Part shown: positions 49,083 through 60,728 of the stretch, one piece after another | How positions within the stretch are numbered: position 1 is the stretch's first letter | Layout of the letters: each line of letters begins with the position of its first letter | Source of the DNA: Rhodococcus sp. HNM0563 | Lineage (GTDB): Bacteria; Actinomycetota; Actinomycetes; Mycobacteriales; Mycobacteriaceae | DNA: 64,000 nucleotides | Direction: 5' to 3' | NCBI RefSeq assembly: GCF_012726195.1 | Contig: NZ_JAASAF010000002.1 | Coordinates: 441,965 to 505,964, forward strand | Program-made: the position numbers and the translations under genes | The notes under the pieces: generated by a model | Databases searched by the model: none | What the model was told of the DNA's origin: nothing | What the model saw: the letters and a program-made list of their open reading frames with translations, nothing else

Positions 49083-50448
49083 GCCAACCGTGGAGTCGAC
49101 CGTGACCAAGACGCTTGCCCCCGCACCTCCCGGCCTCACGCCCGTCCCCGGCGACAAAGGACTGCCGTACATCGGGTACGCCCTCGACTACATGCGCAAC
49201 CCGCTGAAGGCGTACGACAAGCGCTACCGCGAGCACGGGCCCGTGTCGTGGTTCCACTTCGCAGGCAACCCGTGGGTCGTGCTCCTCGGGCCCGACGCGT
49301 GCGGCGCCGCTCTCCAGAACCGCGACCGCGCGCTCGTCAACGGTGCCGGATGGCGCGTGCTCATCGGACCATTCTTCGACCGGGGTCTGATGCTGCTCGA
49401 CGGCGACGAACACACCGCGCACCGACGGATCATGTCGCAGGCCTTCACTCGCGACCGCATCGCCCGGTACACCGAGGCGATGCACCCGGCAATCGAGAAG
49501 ACACTCGACACCTGGACACCCCGAGAGGACTTCCGCGCCTATCCCGCCATCAAAGAACTCACTCTCGGCCTCGCCACGTCGATCTTCATGGGCGGCGCCG
49601 AAGGCTCGTCGGCCCGCGAGATGGACGAGGTCAACAAGGCATTCATCGGGTGTGTCCAGGCATCGACGGCCATCGTGCGTTATGCGCTGCCCGGCAGCCG
49701 GTGGCGGCGAGGGGTCCAGGGCCGCGCACGACTCGAAGAGTTCTTCCGACGCTACCTGCCCGCGCGGCGCACAGATGCGGGCGACGATCTGTTCTCGGTG
49801 CTGTGCCACGTCGAATCCGAAGACGGAGAACGGTTCTCGGACGACGACGTCGTCAACCACATGATCTTTCTGATGATGGCGGCGCACGACACGTCGACGA
49901 TCACCTTGTCGACCGCACTGCAATATCTCGGTCAGTTCCCGCAGTGGCAGCAGGCGTGCCGCGACGAGTCGGAAGCCCTCGGCACGAGGACCCCGACATT
50001 CGAGCAACTCGACCAGCTCACCACGCTCGATCTCGTCATCAAGGAATGTCAGCGTCTCGTCACCCCCGTGCCCGGCATCGTGCGCCGCGCGGTCGCCGAC
50101 ACCGAGATCCTCGGACATTTCATTCCGAAGGGCACGCTGATGAACGTCGGCCTGCACTACAGCCACCACATGCCCGACCTGTGGCCCGATCCCGAACACT
50201 TCGACCCGGGACGGTTCTCCCCGGAGCGCCGCGAGGATCGCGTACACAAGTACGCGTGGTCGCCGTTCGGCGGGGGCGCCCACCGCTGCCTCGGCATGCA
50301 TTTCTCCGGAGCCGAGATCAAAACGGTGCTGCATCACCTGTTGTTGCGCTACCGATGGCATGTGCCCGCCGATTACGTCGCGCCGATGAACTTCACGTCG
50401 TTGCCCTTCCCGAACGACGGTCAGCCGATCGACCTCCGGGTGCGCTGA
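49081..50448 (+). CDS. cytochrome P450
   Basis: A 455-residue soluble P450. The I-helix oxygen-binding segment MMAAHDTSTITLSTAL, the K-helix ExxR (KECQRLVTPVPGIVRR) and the haem loop FGGGAHRCLGMHFSG with thiolate Cys at about residue 403 are intact. The start LPYIGYALDYMRNPLKAYDKRYREHG is of the CYP family that includes sterol/lipid hydroxylases. ATG 49081 was chosen for the conserved start; ATG 49069 would read through the operator. It is 20 bp upstream of the fused E1 gene. Ferredoxin partner genes are not linked. Substrate is unknown. Confidence 0.92.
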   Translation: MPTVESTVTKTLAPAPPGLTPVPGDKGLPYIGYALDYMRNPLKAYDKRYREHGPVSWFHFAGNPWVVLLGPDACGAALQNRDRALVNGAGWRVLIGPFFDRGLMLLDGDEHTAHRRIMSQAFTRDRIARYTEAMHPAIEKTLDTWTPREDFRAYPAIKELTLGLATSIFMGGAEGSSAREMDEVNKAFIGCVQASTAIVRYALPGSRWRRGVQGRARLEEFFRRYLPARRTDAGDDLFSVLCHVESEDGERFSDDDVVNHMIFLMMAAHDTSTITLSTALQYLGQFPQWQQACRDESEALGTRTPTFEQLDQLTTLDLVIKECQRLVTPVPGIVRRAVADTEILGHFIPKGTLMNVGLHYSHHMPDLWPDPEHFDPGRFSPERREDRVHKYAWSPFGGGAHRCLGMHFSGAEIKTVLHHLLLRYRWHVPADYVAPMNFTSLPFPNDGQPIDLRVR

Positions 50449-50468
50449 CACCGGGGTAGAACGGAGAT

Positions 50469-52577
50469 ATGACGGCGGAGGCGCTCGACGACCACTTCCT
50501 CACGGCGATCCGGGCCCACCGGACGCGAGCACCCGACCGCAGGATCGACGACGCACTGGTGCTCGACTTCTTCGACGCGCAACTGCAGTCGCGTCACCTC
50601 GACTTCGCGGCACGCGAGATGCAGCGCCGCGGCGAAGGTTTCTACACGATAGGTTCCGCGGGGCATGAATCGAATGCTGCGCTCGGCCTGCTCACCCGCC
50701 TCACCGACCCCGCTCTGCTGCACTACCGTTCGGGTGGCTTCTACGCTGCGCGAGCGTCGCGCAAAGCAGGGACGACACCGATCCGCGACGTGCTCGCGGG
50801 GTGCGCCGCATCCACTCTCGATCCGATCTCCGCGGGACGGCACAAGGTGTTCGGCAATCCCTCGCTGAGCATCCTGCCGCAGACCTCGACGATCGCGTCG
50901 CATCTGCCGCGTTCCCTCGGCCTCGCGCTGGCACTGGGACGCGTGCAGAAACTCGGCCTCGGCTGCCCCTGGCCGACGGACTCGGTGGTGGTGTGCAGTT
51001 TCGGCGACGCGTCGGCGAACCACTCGACGGCGACGGGGGCAGTCAATGCCGCCGCGTACTGCACGTATCGCGGCCTGCCGGTGCCGCTGCTGCTGGTGTG
51101 CGAGGACAACGGCCTCGGAATCAGCGTGCGCAGCCCCGACGGATGGATCGAGCGAGCGCTCTCGCGGTATCCGGGCATCGAGTACCGCGCGGTCGACGGC
51201 GCCGACGCGGTCTCCACACTCGTCACCGTCGGCGAACTCGTCGAGCAGGTCCGCGCGACACGCTCCCCCGCGATCCTGCACCTGAAAACGGTGCGGTTCC
51301 TCGGCCATGCCGGATCGGACGTCGAAAGCGCCTACCGCAGTCGCGACGAGATCGTCGCCGACTACGCACGCGACCCGCTACTCGCGACCGCCGCCGAACT
51401 CATCGCCCGGGATCTCTTCACCTCCGACGAGATCGTAGAACGCTACGAATCGGTGCGCGCCGAGGTTGCCGAGGTCGCCGACACACTGCACCATCCCCCG
51501 CGCCTCGAATCCGCAGCACAGGTGATGCGGCCGCTGCACATCCACGGGCGGGGGCACACGGTCGACGACCCGCACCCGCTGCCACCGGAACCGCTCACGC
51601 TCGCACAGTCCGTCAATCGCACTCTCGGACACATCCTCGAGGAACACCCGCAGGCATGCGTGTTCGGTGAGGATGTGGGTACCAAGGGCGGTGTGTACGG
51701 GGTGACACGCGGTATGCAGGAGCATTTCGGTGCGGTCCGGGTGTTCGACACATTGCTCGACGAACAGACGATCCTGGGCACCGCACTCGGGTTCGCGGTG
51801 GCCGGGATGCTCCCGATCCCCGAAATCCAGTATCTCGCCTATCTACACAATGCAGAGGATCAGCTACGCGGCGAGGCAGCAACCCTGAAATTCTTCTCCG
51901 ACAGCTGTTTCGGAAATCCGATGGTGGTGCGTATCGCCGGTCTGCCGTATCAGCGCGGATTCGGCGGCCACTTCCACAACGACAATTCCGTCGCGGCGCT
52001 GCGCGACATTCCGGGCCTGGTTCTCGCGGTTCCGTCCGATCCCGCGACGGCGGGCGGGCTGCTGCGCGCCTGTATCTCCTTGGCTCGCACAGAAGATCGC
52101 GTGTGCGTGTTCGTCGAACCGATTGCGCTCTACCATCAGCGCGACCTGTACGACGAGAACGACGGACTGTGGCAGCAGTTCCCCGACCCCGCACCGATCG
52201 CGCCGGGCACGGTGCGGACCTACGGTGATGGCCGGGTCGTCCTGGTGGTGACATTCGGCAACGGTGTGCGGATGAGCCTGCGCGCCGCACGCCGCACGCC
52301 GCGGATCTGCGTGACGGTACTCGATCTTCAGTGGCTTGCGCCGCTGCCTCTGACAGCGCTCACCGAGCACGCGATGCGGTTCCCGCGAGTCCTGGTCGTC
52401 GACGAGACGCGTCGCAGTGGATCGGTCTCGGAATCGGTGATCGCGGCGCTCATCGACGCGCGCTATCCCGGAAAGATCACCCGCGTCACGAGCCGCGACA
52501 GTTTCGTGCCGCTGGGTCCGGCGGCTACACATGTGCTGCTGTCGGAGGACGAGATCGTCGACGCGCTTCTCGATTGA
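50469..52577 (+). CDS. 2-oxoacid dehydrogenase E1, fused alpha and beta subunits
   Basis: A 702-residue thiamine-diphosphate enzyme. Residues 1 to about 345 are an E1-alpha (FYTIGSAGHESNAALGLLT, SFGDASANHSTATGAVNAAA as the GD...N cofactor motif with CEDNGLGIS); after a short linker, residues about 370-702 are E1-beta (LGHILEEHPQACVFGEDVGTKGGVYGVTRGM; LLDEQTILGTALGFA). This resembles branched-chain 2-oxoacid or acetoin-type dehydrogenases that use two genes. No E2 (lipoyl) or E3 gene is linked. It follows the P450 gene by 20 bp, so both may act on the same carbon source. Terminator follows. Confidence 0.88.
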   Translation: MTAEALDDHFLTAIRAHRTRAPDRRIDDALVLDFFDAQLQSRHLDFAAREMQRRGEGFYTIGSAGHESNAALGLLTRLTDPALLHYRSGGFYAARASRKAGTTPIRDVLAGCAASTLDPISAGRHKVFGNPSLSILPQTSTIASHLPRSLGLALALGRVQKLGLGCPWPTDSVVVCSFGDASANHSTATGAVNAAAYCTYRGLPVPLLLVCEDNGLGISVRSPDGWIERALSRYPGIEYRAVDGADAVSTLVTVGELVEQVRATRSPAILHLKTVRFLGHAGSDVESAYRSRDEIVADYARDPLLATAAELIARDLFTSDEIVERYESVRAEVAEVADTLHHPPRLESAAQVMRPLHIHGRGHTVDDPHPLPPEPLTLAQSVNRTLGHILEEHPQACVFGEDVGTKGGVYGVTRGMQEHFGAVRVFDTLLDEQTILGTALGFAVAGMLPIPEIQYLAYLHNAEDQLRGEAATLKFFSDSCFGNPMVVRIAGLPYQRGFGGHFHNDNSVAALRDIPGLVLAVPSDPATAGGLLRACISLARTEDRVCVFVEPIALYHQRDLYDENDGLWQQFPDPAPIAPGTVRTYGDGRVVLVVTFGNGVRMSLRAARRTPRICVTVLDLQWLAPLPLTALTEHAMRFPRVLVVDETRRSGSVSESVIAALIDARYPGKITRVTSRDSFVPLGPAATHVLLSEDEIVDALLD

Positions 52578-52622
52578 TCGCGGCCCGGCTCGGGAGGCAA
52601 CCGGTAGCGGCCCTGAACGAAA

Positions 52623-52662
52623 GACACCCATCGCGGACTGCGAAAGGTCCGCAATGGGTGTC
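52623..52662. terminator. bidirectional terminator between E1 and icd
   Basis: GACACCCAT (52623-52631) pairs with ATGGGTGTC (52654-52662); after one mismatch GCGGAC pairs with GTCCGC around an 8-base loop. It lies between two convergent genes and can serve both. Confidence 0.85.
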
Positions 52663-52685
52663 ACAGTTCGTTCTGCCGGAGGAGA

Positions 52686-54923
<2,238 letters not shown>

Positions 54924-55083
54924 GGCGGTTCTCCCACGTCGTATCGGTCCGATTCCGAACAGCACCGGGTGTGGCCACCGGAATCGCGTCGCGTCTCAGG
55001 TTACGTGCGACACAACGATGATATTCAAGAGCCGTTGACGTGGTTCAGGGCCGTCTGCGCTCCCCCCCTTGCCGGCGACCGAT

Positions 55084-55809
55084 TCAGCAGGCCGAAAGGA
55101 CCCTCGACATCGCCTCGTGCTCGGCGGGCGTGACCCACAGCTTGTAGACGCTCTTGACCTCGATCTGCTGCGCCACGTAGTCGCAGTGGTAGCCCACATT
55201 GGGCGGGAGCCACTGTGCGGCGTCGGCGTCGCCCTTCGACTGGTTGGTCGGGCCGTCGACCGCGATCAGATTGCGGGGATCGTTGGCGAGATTGCGACGT
55301 TGCTGCTCATCGAGCTGCTGCGCGCCCGTCTTCCACGCGTTCGACAGCGCAACGACGTGATCGATCTGGACCTGCGACGAGGTGTCGCTACCGCGCCGGA
55401 AGAAGATCTCGTTGCCGGTGTACGGGTCGTGGAGTGTGCCCGTGCGCACGGTGCAGTCCTTGGTGGCAGGCTCGAGGGAGATGTGCACGAGGTCGCGTTT
55501 GAGGATGTCGTTGCGCGTGTCGCAGCCGTTCTTGCCGAACTCGACGGTGACGCTGTCGGTCCACGCGGAGCCGAACGCTTCCCGTTCGTAGCCGGACTGC
55601 GAGGCTGCATCACGCACCGGAAGCGCGGCGAGCGCCTGCAGCGCGGAGGAAGCACTGTAGGTCGAGGATGGACCTGGGCCACCCGGCGAGGTGACAGCCC
55701 CCGACGAGTCGGAGTCGTACGGTTCGAGAAGAACCATCGCCACGGAGACCACGACGAAACACAGCAACCAGAGCCACCGAGGGATCGATGGCTTCTTCTT
55801 ACCGGCCAT
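55084..55809 (-). CDS. membrane-anchored or secreted HNH-family endonuclease
   Basis: A 241-residue protein: an N-terminal membrane helix (about 12-29, WLWLLCFVVVSVAMVLL), a Ser/Gly/Pro-rich linker, and an HNH nuclease domain (GmrSD/DUF1524-type) with the core QIDHVVALSNAW, then LANDPRNLIAVDGPTNQSKGDADAAQWLP. Paired Cys (NGCDTR...KDCTVR, YHCDY, LSAC) fit an extracytoplasmic location. The ATG is 3 bp beyond the stop of the FabH-like gene, so both are probably cotranscribed, an odd pairing. Nuclease substrate unknown; a nutrient role in extracellular DNA use is possible. Confidence 0.88.
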   Translation of the reverse strand: MAGKKKPSIPRWLWLLCFVVVSVAMVLLEPYDSDSSGAVTSPGGPGPSSTYSASSALQALAALPVRDAASQSGYEREAFGSAWTDSVTVEFGKNGCDTRNDILKRDLVHISLEPATKDCTVRTGTLHDPYTGNEIFFRRGSDTSSQVQIDHVVALSNAWKTGAQQLDEQQRRNLANDPRNLIAVDGPTNQSKGDADAAQWLPPNVGYHCDYVAQQIEVKSVYKLWVTPAEHEAMSRVLSAC

Positions 55810-55812
55810 GGA

Positions 55813-56835
55813 CTACTGGGCCAGTGGCGGCATCTTGACGACCTGGCCCGCGAAGGACAGACCTGCGCCGAAGGCGAGCAGCAGCGCGGTGGCGCCCGGC
55901 TCGACCTGCCCGGTGCGCAGCATCTTCTCCATGGCGAGCGGGATGGAGGCCGCCGAGGTGTTGCCGGTCTCGATGATGTCGTCGGCGACGGCCACACTGT
56001 CGGGCAGTTCGAGCTGACGGACGATGACGTCGTTGATCCGCAGGTTCGCCTGGTGCGGCACGAAGGCGTCGAGATCTGCGAGCGCGACACCTGCCTTGTC
56101 GGCGACCTGACGCACGTACTTGCTCATCTCGAAGGCGGCCCAGCGGAACACCGCGGTGCCCTCCATGATGATCCACGGACGCGGCTGGGTGGGGTTCTGT
56201 GCGAAGTCGACCCAGTCGGGTTCCTGCCGAATCGCGTTGCCCTGGGATCCGTCGGATCCCCACACGGTGGGGCCGATGCCCACTTCGTCGGACGCGCCGA
56301 CGACCACGGCGCCCGCACCGTCACCGAAGATGAATCGTACGGAGCGGTCGGTGGGGTTGGTGGCGTCGCTCATCCGCTCGACGCCGACGACGAGCACGTT
56401 CGTCGCCGATCCCGCGCGGACCAGGTCGGATGCGACACCCAACGCGTAGCAGAAGCCTGCACAGCCTGCCTGGATATCGAGCGCCGCGGCGCCGTTCGTG
56501 CCGATCTTGTCGGCGACGAGCGCAGCGGCCTGCGGAGTCTGGAAACCGTAGGTGGAGCACGCGACGATCACGGTATCGATCTGCGCACCGGTCAGCTTCG
56601 CGGCCTCTAGAGCCTTCTCTGCGGCGGAGACCGACATCTCGACGATCGTTTCCTCGGGGTGCGCCTTCGCGAATCGACGCTCCTTGATGCCGGAGCGCGA
56701 CTGGATCCACTCGTCGCTCGAATCGATCAGCCGGCAGATCTCCTCGTTCGTGACGACACGCTCCGGGCGGTGGACACCCAGCCCGAGCAGCACACTGTTC
56801 CGCAACGGCGCTGGAGCGGCGATCTGTGCACCCAT
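55813..56835 (-). CDS. second beta-ketoacyl-ACP synthase III (FabH)-like ketosynthase
   Basis: A 340-residue condensing enzyme with an intact triad: Cys125 in QAGCAGFCYAL, His261 in VPHQAN, Asn292 in ETGNTS. Shared blocks with the other copy (3230-4267) include LGLGV-x-RP-x-RVV, SSDEWI-x-RSGI and AVFRW. It differs in active-site surroundings (CSTYGFQTPQ versus TSSLMVLGPS), so starter units may differ. The ATG at 56835 faces a KstR-like 14-bp site about 100 bp upstream. It is the first gene of an unusual two-gene unit with the HNH nuclease. Confidence 0.9.
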   Translation of the reverse strand: MGAQIAAPAPLRNSVLLGLGVHRPERVVTNEEICRLIDSSDEWIQSRSGIKERRFAKAHPEETIVEMSVSAAEKALEAAKLTGAQIDTVIVACSTYGFQTPQAAALVADKIGTNGAAALDIQAGCAGFCYALGVASDLVRAGSATNVLVVGVERMSDATNPTDRSVRFIFGDGAGAVVVGASDEVGIGPTVWGSDGSQGNAIRQEPDWVDFAQNPTQPRPWIIMEGTAVFRWAAFEMSKYVRQVADKAGVALADLDAFVPHQANLRINDVIVRQLELPDSVAVADDIIETGNTSAASIPLAMEKMLRTGQVEPGATALLLAFGAGLSFAGQVVKMPPLAQ

Positions 56836-56933
56836 CCCGAAAACTCCTCTACATCGTCGTGGCGCTGCTGCCCTAGCATCGCCGTCGGGACACGGTATCG
56901 CGGGTCGAGAAAACCGTCCGCGACACCCCCGGT

Positions 56934-56947
56934 TGGAACTCGTTCCA
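56934..56947. promoter_or_regulatory. KstR-like operator motif
   Basis: TGGAACTCGTTCCA fits the published KstR consensus TnnAACnnGTTnnA at every fixed position and is a perfect 6-bp inverted repeat with a 2-base centre. It sits between the divergent FabH-like gene and the methyltransferase gene. KstR controls cholesterol catabolism, and kshA is at the other end of the window. Other TetR proteins could bind the same sequence. Confidence 0.5.
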
Positions 56948-56988
56948 GTACAAGCGGGCCGAGGTCGCGGACGACTACCTTTCCCCTC

Positions 56989-57597
56989 ATGGATGCACGT
57001 GAGTGGGATGAGAAGTATCAGGCTGCCGAACTGGTATGGGGGGCACCGCCGAACCCCGTCGTCGTCGAGTTCGCCACCGCTCTTCCGCATGGTCGCGCGC
57101 TCGACCTGGGGTGCGGCGAGGGCAGGCACTCCCTCTGGCTCGCGACGCGCGGCTGGGAAGTACTGGGTACGGATTTCTCCGAGGTGGCCCTCGACAAGGC
57201 ACGGCAGGTCGCGACGCAGGCGCCGAAACGGTCGCGTGACCGCTTGCGGTACACAAAGTCGGATGTGACGCAGGGCTCATTCGAGGGCCCCTATGATCTG
57301 ATCCTCGCCGCATTCCTGCACTTCCCTCCGGCGCAGCGCAGAACACTGATCGACAATGCGATCAATTCACTCGAACATGACGGAATCCTCATATTTCTGG
57401 GACATGACAGGACGAATATCGACGAGGGAGTCGGCGGGCCTCAGGACAGTGAAATCCTTTACACCCCAGCCGATATCGTCGAAGAAATCGACGGCAGGCT
57501 GGAAATCCGGGTAGCAGAACGGAGATTCCGAGAAACAGTTTCCGGAACTGCCATCGACGCACTCGTGGTTGCCCGTAAAATCGGCCTTGGCAGTTAG
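56989..57597 (+). CDS. class I SAM-dependent methyltransferase
   Basis: A 202-residue methyltransferase. Motif I is RALDLGCGEGRHSLWLA (about 36-52), followed by EVLGTDFSEVALDKAR (motif II acidic end) and LRYTKSDVTQ, then the PYDLILAAFLHFPPAQR loop. The start WDEKYQAAELVWGAPPNP is that of TehB/thiol or tellurite-resistance-like methyltransferases. The ATG at 56989 has no strong ribosome site. Divergent from the FabH-like gene. Acceptor is unknown; metalloid, thiol or small-molecule methylation are options. Confidence 0.85.
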   Translation: MDAREWDEKYQAAELVWGAPPNPVVVEFATALPHGRALDLGCGEGRHSLWLATRGWEVLGTDFSEVALDKARQVATQAPKRSRDRLRYTKSDVTQGSFEGPYDLILAAFLHFPPAQRRTLIDNAINSLEHDGILIFLGHDRTNIDEGVGGPQDSEILYTPADIVEEIDGRLEIRVAERRFRETVSGTAIDALVVARKIGLGS

Positions 57598-57608
57598 TTG
57601 CCTGGCGA

Positions 57609-57626
57609 GTAACATAGAGATGTTAC
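57609..57626. promoter_or_regulatory. inverted repeat upstream of fadE5
   Basis: GTAACAT (57609-57615) and ATGTTAC (57620-57626) form a perfect repeat around AGAG. The site overlaps two copies of CGAGTAA (57605-57612 and 57630-57636). It lies 67 bp upstream of fadE5 and is probably bound by a TetR-type fatty-acid regulator. Confidence 0.5.
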
Positions 57627-57692
57627 CGACGAGTAATAAACTTGGGCGGTACTAGGCAGACACCGGACCGCACTGGGAGACAGAGCACAGAC

Positions 57693-59528
57693 ATGGGCCA
57701 TTACAAGAGCAACCTCCGCGACCTCGAATTCAACCTCTTCGAGTTCCTGAAGATTCAGAAGGTCCTCGAAGCCGGCAAGTTCGGCGACCTCGACGAAGAG
57801 ACCGCACGCGGCATCCTCACCGAGGTCAAAGCCCTCGCCGAGGGCCCGGCCGCCGAAGGTTTCGCCGACGCCGACCGCACCCCCCCGACCTTCGATCCCG
57901 ACACCCACTCGGTATCCCTCCCCGAGCCGTTCAAGAAGGCCTTCCGCGCCTGGTGGGACGCCGGATACTGGTCCATGGGCATCCCCGAGGAAATCGGCGG
58001 CACCGAGTCGCCGCGCAGCCTCCTGTGGGCGGTCAACGAGATGATGCTGGGTGCGCAGCCCGCCGCCTTCATGTATGCGGCAGGCCCGGCATTCGCCGGC
58101 GTGCTCTTCGACAACGGCACCGACGAGCAGAAGAAGTGGGCGACCACCTGCGTCGAACGCGGCTGGGGCGCCACAATGGTCCTCACCGAACCCGACGCCG
58201 GCTCCGATGTGGGAGCGGGCCGCACCAAGGCCATCAAGCAGGACGACGGCTCCTGGCACATCGAGGGCGTCAAGCGGTTCATCACCTCGGCCGACTCCGA
58301 CGACCTGTTCGAGAACATCTTCCACCTCGTGCTCGCGCGCCCCGAGGGCGCCGGACCGGGCACCAAGGGCCTGTCCCTGTTCTTCGTCCCGAAGACCCAC
58401 TTCGACTTCGAGAAGAACGAGATGGGCGAACGCAACGGCGTGTTCGTCACCAACGTCGAACACAAGATGGGTCTCAAGGCCTCCGCGACCTGCGAGGTCA
58501 CCTTCGGCGGCCACGGTGTTCCCGCCCAGGGCTGGCTCGTCGGCGAGGTCCACAACGGCATCGCGCAGATGTTCGACGTCATCGAACACGCCCGCATGAT
58601 GGTGGGCACCAAGGCCATCGCGACGCTGTCGACCGGCTACCTCAACGCGCTCGACTACGCCAAGGAACGCATCCAGGGCGCCGACCTGACCCAGATGTCC
58701 GACAAGACCGCGCCGCGCGTGTCGATCATGCACCACCCGGACGTCCGCCGGTCGCTCGCCATGCAGAAGGCCTACTCGGAAGGCCTGCGCGCCGTGTACC
58801 TCTACACCGCCGCACATCAGGACGACGTCGTCGCCGAGCAGGTCTCGGGCGCCGATGCCGCGCTCGCACACCGCATCAACGACCTGCTCCTGCCGGTCGT
58901 CAAGGGCTGCGGCTCCGAGCGGGCCTACCAGTACCTCACTGATTCGCTCCAGACCTTCGGTGGTTCGGGCTTCCTGCAGGACTACCCGATCGAGCAGTAC
59001 ATCCGCGACGCGAAGATCGACTCCCTGTACGAGGGCACCACCGCGATCCAGGCGCAGGACTTCTTCTTCCGCAAGATCGCCCGCGACCGCGGCGTCGCTC
59101 TCGCACACGTGGCAGGGCAGGTCAAGAAGTTCCTCGATTCCGACACCGCCGACCAGCGCCTCAAGCCGGAGCGCGCGCTGCTGGCCACGGCACTCGAAGA
59201 TGCACAGTCGATGGTCGCGACCCTCACCCAGTTCCTCATGGGCGCGCAGGAGCAGCCCACCGAGCTGTACAAGGTCGGTCTCGGCTCGGTCCGCTTCCTC
59301 GAGTCGTTCGGCGACCTGCTCATCGGCTGGCTGCTCCTCGAGCACGCCGAGGTCGCGCTCACCGCTCTCGACGCAGGACCGGACGCGAAGGACAAGGCGT
59401 TCTACGAGGGCAAGGTCGCAGCAGCATCGTTCTTCGCGAAGAACGTGCTGCCCACCCTGACCACGTCGCGAGGCATCATCACCGACGTCGACCTCGACAT
59501 CATGGAGCTCGACGAAGCCGCGTTCTGA
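57693..59528 (+). CDS. fadE5: acyl-CoA dehydrogenase, FadE5-like
   Basis: A 611-residue flavoenzyme that makes the trans-2-enoyl-CoA in the first step of beta-oxidation. The length and whole text agree with M. tuberculosis FadE5: [19 protein letters not shown], the substrate-binding [83 protein letters not shown] with the catalytic Glu in LYEGTT, and the end [10 protein letters not shown]. Such 600-residue members have an extra C-terminal domain. Its own promoter lies in a gap with two CGAGTAA repeats. A very strong terminator follows. Confidence 0.94.
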   Translation: MGHYKSNLRDLEFNLFEFLKIQKVLEAGKFGDLDEETARGILTEVKALAEGPAAEGFADADRTPPTFDPDTHSVSLPEPFKKAFRAWWDAGYWSMGIPEEIGGTESPRSLLWAVNEMMLGAQPAAFMYAAGPAFAGVLFDNGTDEQKKWATTCVERGWGATMVLTEPDAGSDVGAGRTKAIKQDDGSWHIEGVKRFITSADSDDLFENIFHLVLARPEGAGPGTKGLSLFFVPKTHFDFEKNEMGERNGVFVTNVEHKMGLKASATCEVTFGGHGVPAQGWLVGEVHNGIAQMFDVIEHARMMVGTKAIATLSTGYLNALDYAKERIQGADLTQMSDKTAPRVSIMHHPDVRRSLAMQKAYSEGLRAVYLYTAAHQDDVVAEQVSGADAALAHRINDLLLPVVKGCGSERAYQYLTDSLQTFGGSGFLQDYPIEQYIRDAKIDSLYEGTTAIQAQDFFFRKIARDRGVALAHVAGQVKKFLDSDTADQRLKPERALLATALEDAQSMVATLTQFLMGAQEQPTELYKVGLGSVRFLESFGDLLIGWLLLEHAEVALTALDAGPDAKDKAFYEGKVAAASFFAKNVLPTLTTSRGIITDVDLDIMELDEAAF

Positions 59529-59560
59529 TGACCGCGTAGATCGACACGACAGCACAGAAC

Positions 59561-59602
59561 ACGACAGTGGCTCCCGCCGAAATCGGCGGGAGCCACTGTC
59601 GT
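59561..59602. terminator. very strong bidirectional terminator after fadE5
   Basis: The 20 bases 59561-59580 (ACGACAGTGGCTCCCGCCGA) pair perfectly with 59583-59602, leaving two bases in the centre. It lies between fadE5 and the convergent alcohol dehydrogenase (stop at 59613). Confidence 0.9.
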
Positions 59603-59612
59603 CGTAGCGCGG

Positions 59613-60728
59613 TCAGAACAGGACGACCCCGCGCAGGTTCCGCCCCTCGTGCATGTCGGTGAAGCCCTGAGCGATGTCGTCGAACTTGTATGTGGACGTG
59701 ATCAGCTCGTCGAGCTTCAATGCACCCGAGGTGTACAGGTCGATCAACCACGGGATATCGGCGGTCGGCGCAGATGCGCCGAACAACGAACCTTGCAACC
59801 GCTTCTGATACAGCACCAATTCCATGGGGCTGATGGGGATTCCGACGTCGGTCATCGATCCCAGTCCGGTGACCACGCAGGTGCCGGCCTTGCGAATCGA
59901 CGAGAACGCTTCCGCGATGTGTTCCCCTGTCGTGACGCCCACCGTGACGATCGCCGCGTCGGCGCCCTGCCCGTTCGTGAACGACCGTGCGATCTCGGTT
60001 GCCTCCGCCATGCCCGAGACAGCGTGCGTGGCACCGAACTTCAGGGCACTCTCGCGCTTGAACGGCACGGGATCCACAGCGATGATCCTGGCAGCGCCCG
60101 CATGTGCTGCGCCCTGGACCGCGTTGATACCGATCCCGCCGATACCCTGCACGATGATCGTCTGTCCGGGATACACCTCAGCGGAATTGACGGCAGCTCC
60201 CCAGCCCGTGCCCACGCCACACCCGAGTAGACACAGCTTGTCGAGCGGTAGATCCTTCTCGACCTTTATCACCGAATCGACACTGACAGTGGTGTATTCA
60301 CTGAAGGTGGACAGCCCGCACGTCTGCGCGACGGGCGCGCCGTCGAGACTCATGCGGAAACTTGTCGGATCGTCCGGCCGGGTTCCGGTCATGATCGCGG
60401 CGCCGCGATCGCACAGATTCTGCAAGCCCTTCGCACACCACCGGCACCGCCCGCACGCGGCAAGGAAGGAGAACACCACATGGTCGCCCTCACTCCAGCC
60501 GTACGTCTCGGGCCCGACCTGCACGACGATGCCCGCGCCCTCGTGCCCACCGCAGATCGGGTAGCTACCCACAGCATGATCGCCGGAGGAGATGTGGTCG
60601 TCGGAATGACACAACCCGGCCGCGACCATCTGGACCATCAGCTCACCGCGCCGCGGTTCGTCCAGATCGAGTTCGGCGATCTCGTAGGTACCGGGCGCTT
60701 GCCGGATGATCGCTCCGCGAGTTCTCAT
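59613..60728 (-). CDS. NDMA-dependent-type zinc alcohol dehydrogenase
   Basis: A 371-residue medium-chain alcohol dehydrogenase. The catalytic zinc site is AAGLCHSDDH, GGHEGAG and CGVGTGWGAA, the structural zinc site is CGRCRWCAKGLQNLCDRGA, and the cofactor fold is GIGGIGINAVQGAAHAGA. Inserts after the lobe (MTGTRPDDPTSFR) are those of NDMA-dependent (MDR/mycofactocin-associated) alcohol dehydrogenases of actinobacteria. The ATG overlaps the stop of the aldehyde dehydrogenase gene by 4 bp. The two enzymes probably turn an alcohol into an acid in sequence. No mycofactocin genes are linked. Confidence 0.88.
   Translation of the reverse strand: MRTRGAIIRQAPGTYEIAELDLDEPRRGELMVQMVAAGLCHSDDHISSGDHAVGSYPICGGHEGAGIVVQVGPETYGWSEGDHVVFSFLAACGRCRWCAKGLQNLCDRGAAIMTGTRPDDPTSFRMSLDGAPVAQTCGLSTFSEYTTVSVDSVIKVEKDLPLDKLCLLGCGVGTGWGAAVNSAEVYPGQTIIVQGIGGIGINAVQGAAHAGAARIIAVDPVPFKRESALKFGATHAVSGMAEATEIARSFTNGQGADAAIVTVGVTTGEHIAEAFSSIRKAGTCVVTGLGSMTDVGIPISPMELVLYQKRLQGSLFGASAPTADIPWLIDLYTSGALKLDELITSTYKFDDIAQGFTDMHEGRNLRGVVLF

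Noticed and set aside
49072-50459. Two further long frames overlapping the P450 on both strands
   Set aside because: Only the frame with I-helix, ExxR and haem-Cys motifs makes sense; the others are shadows.
57594-59555. A 653-codon open frame opposite fadE5
   Set aside because: Low-complexity, Gly/Glu/Leu-rich translation with no motifs, fully antisense to fadE5.
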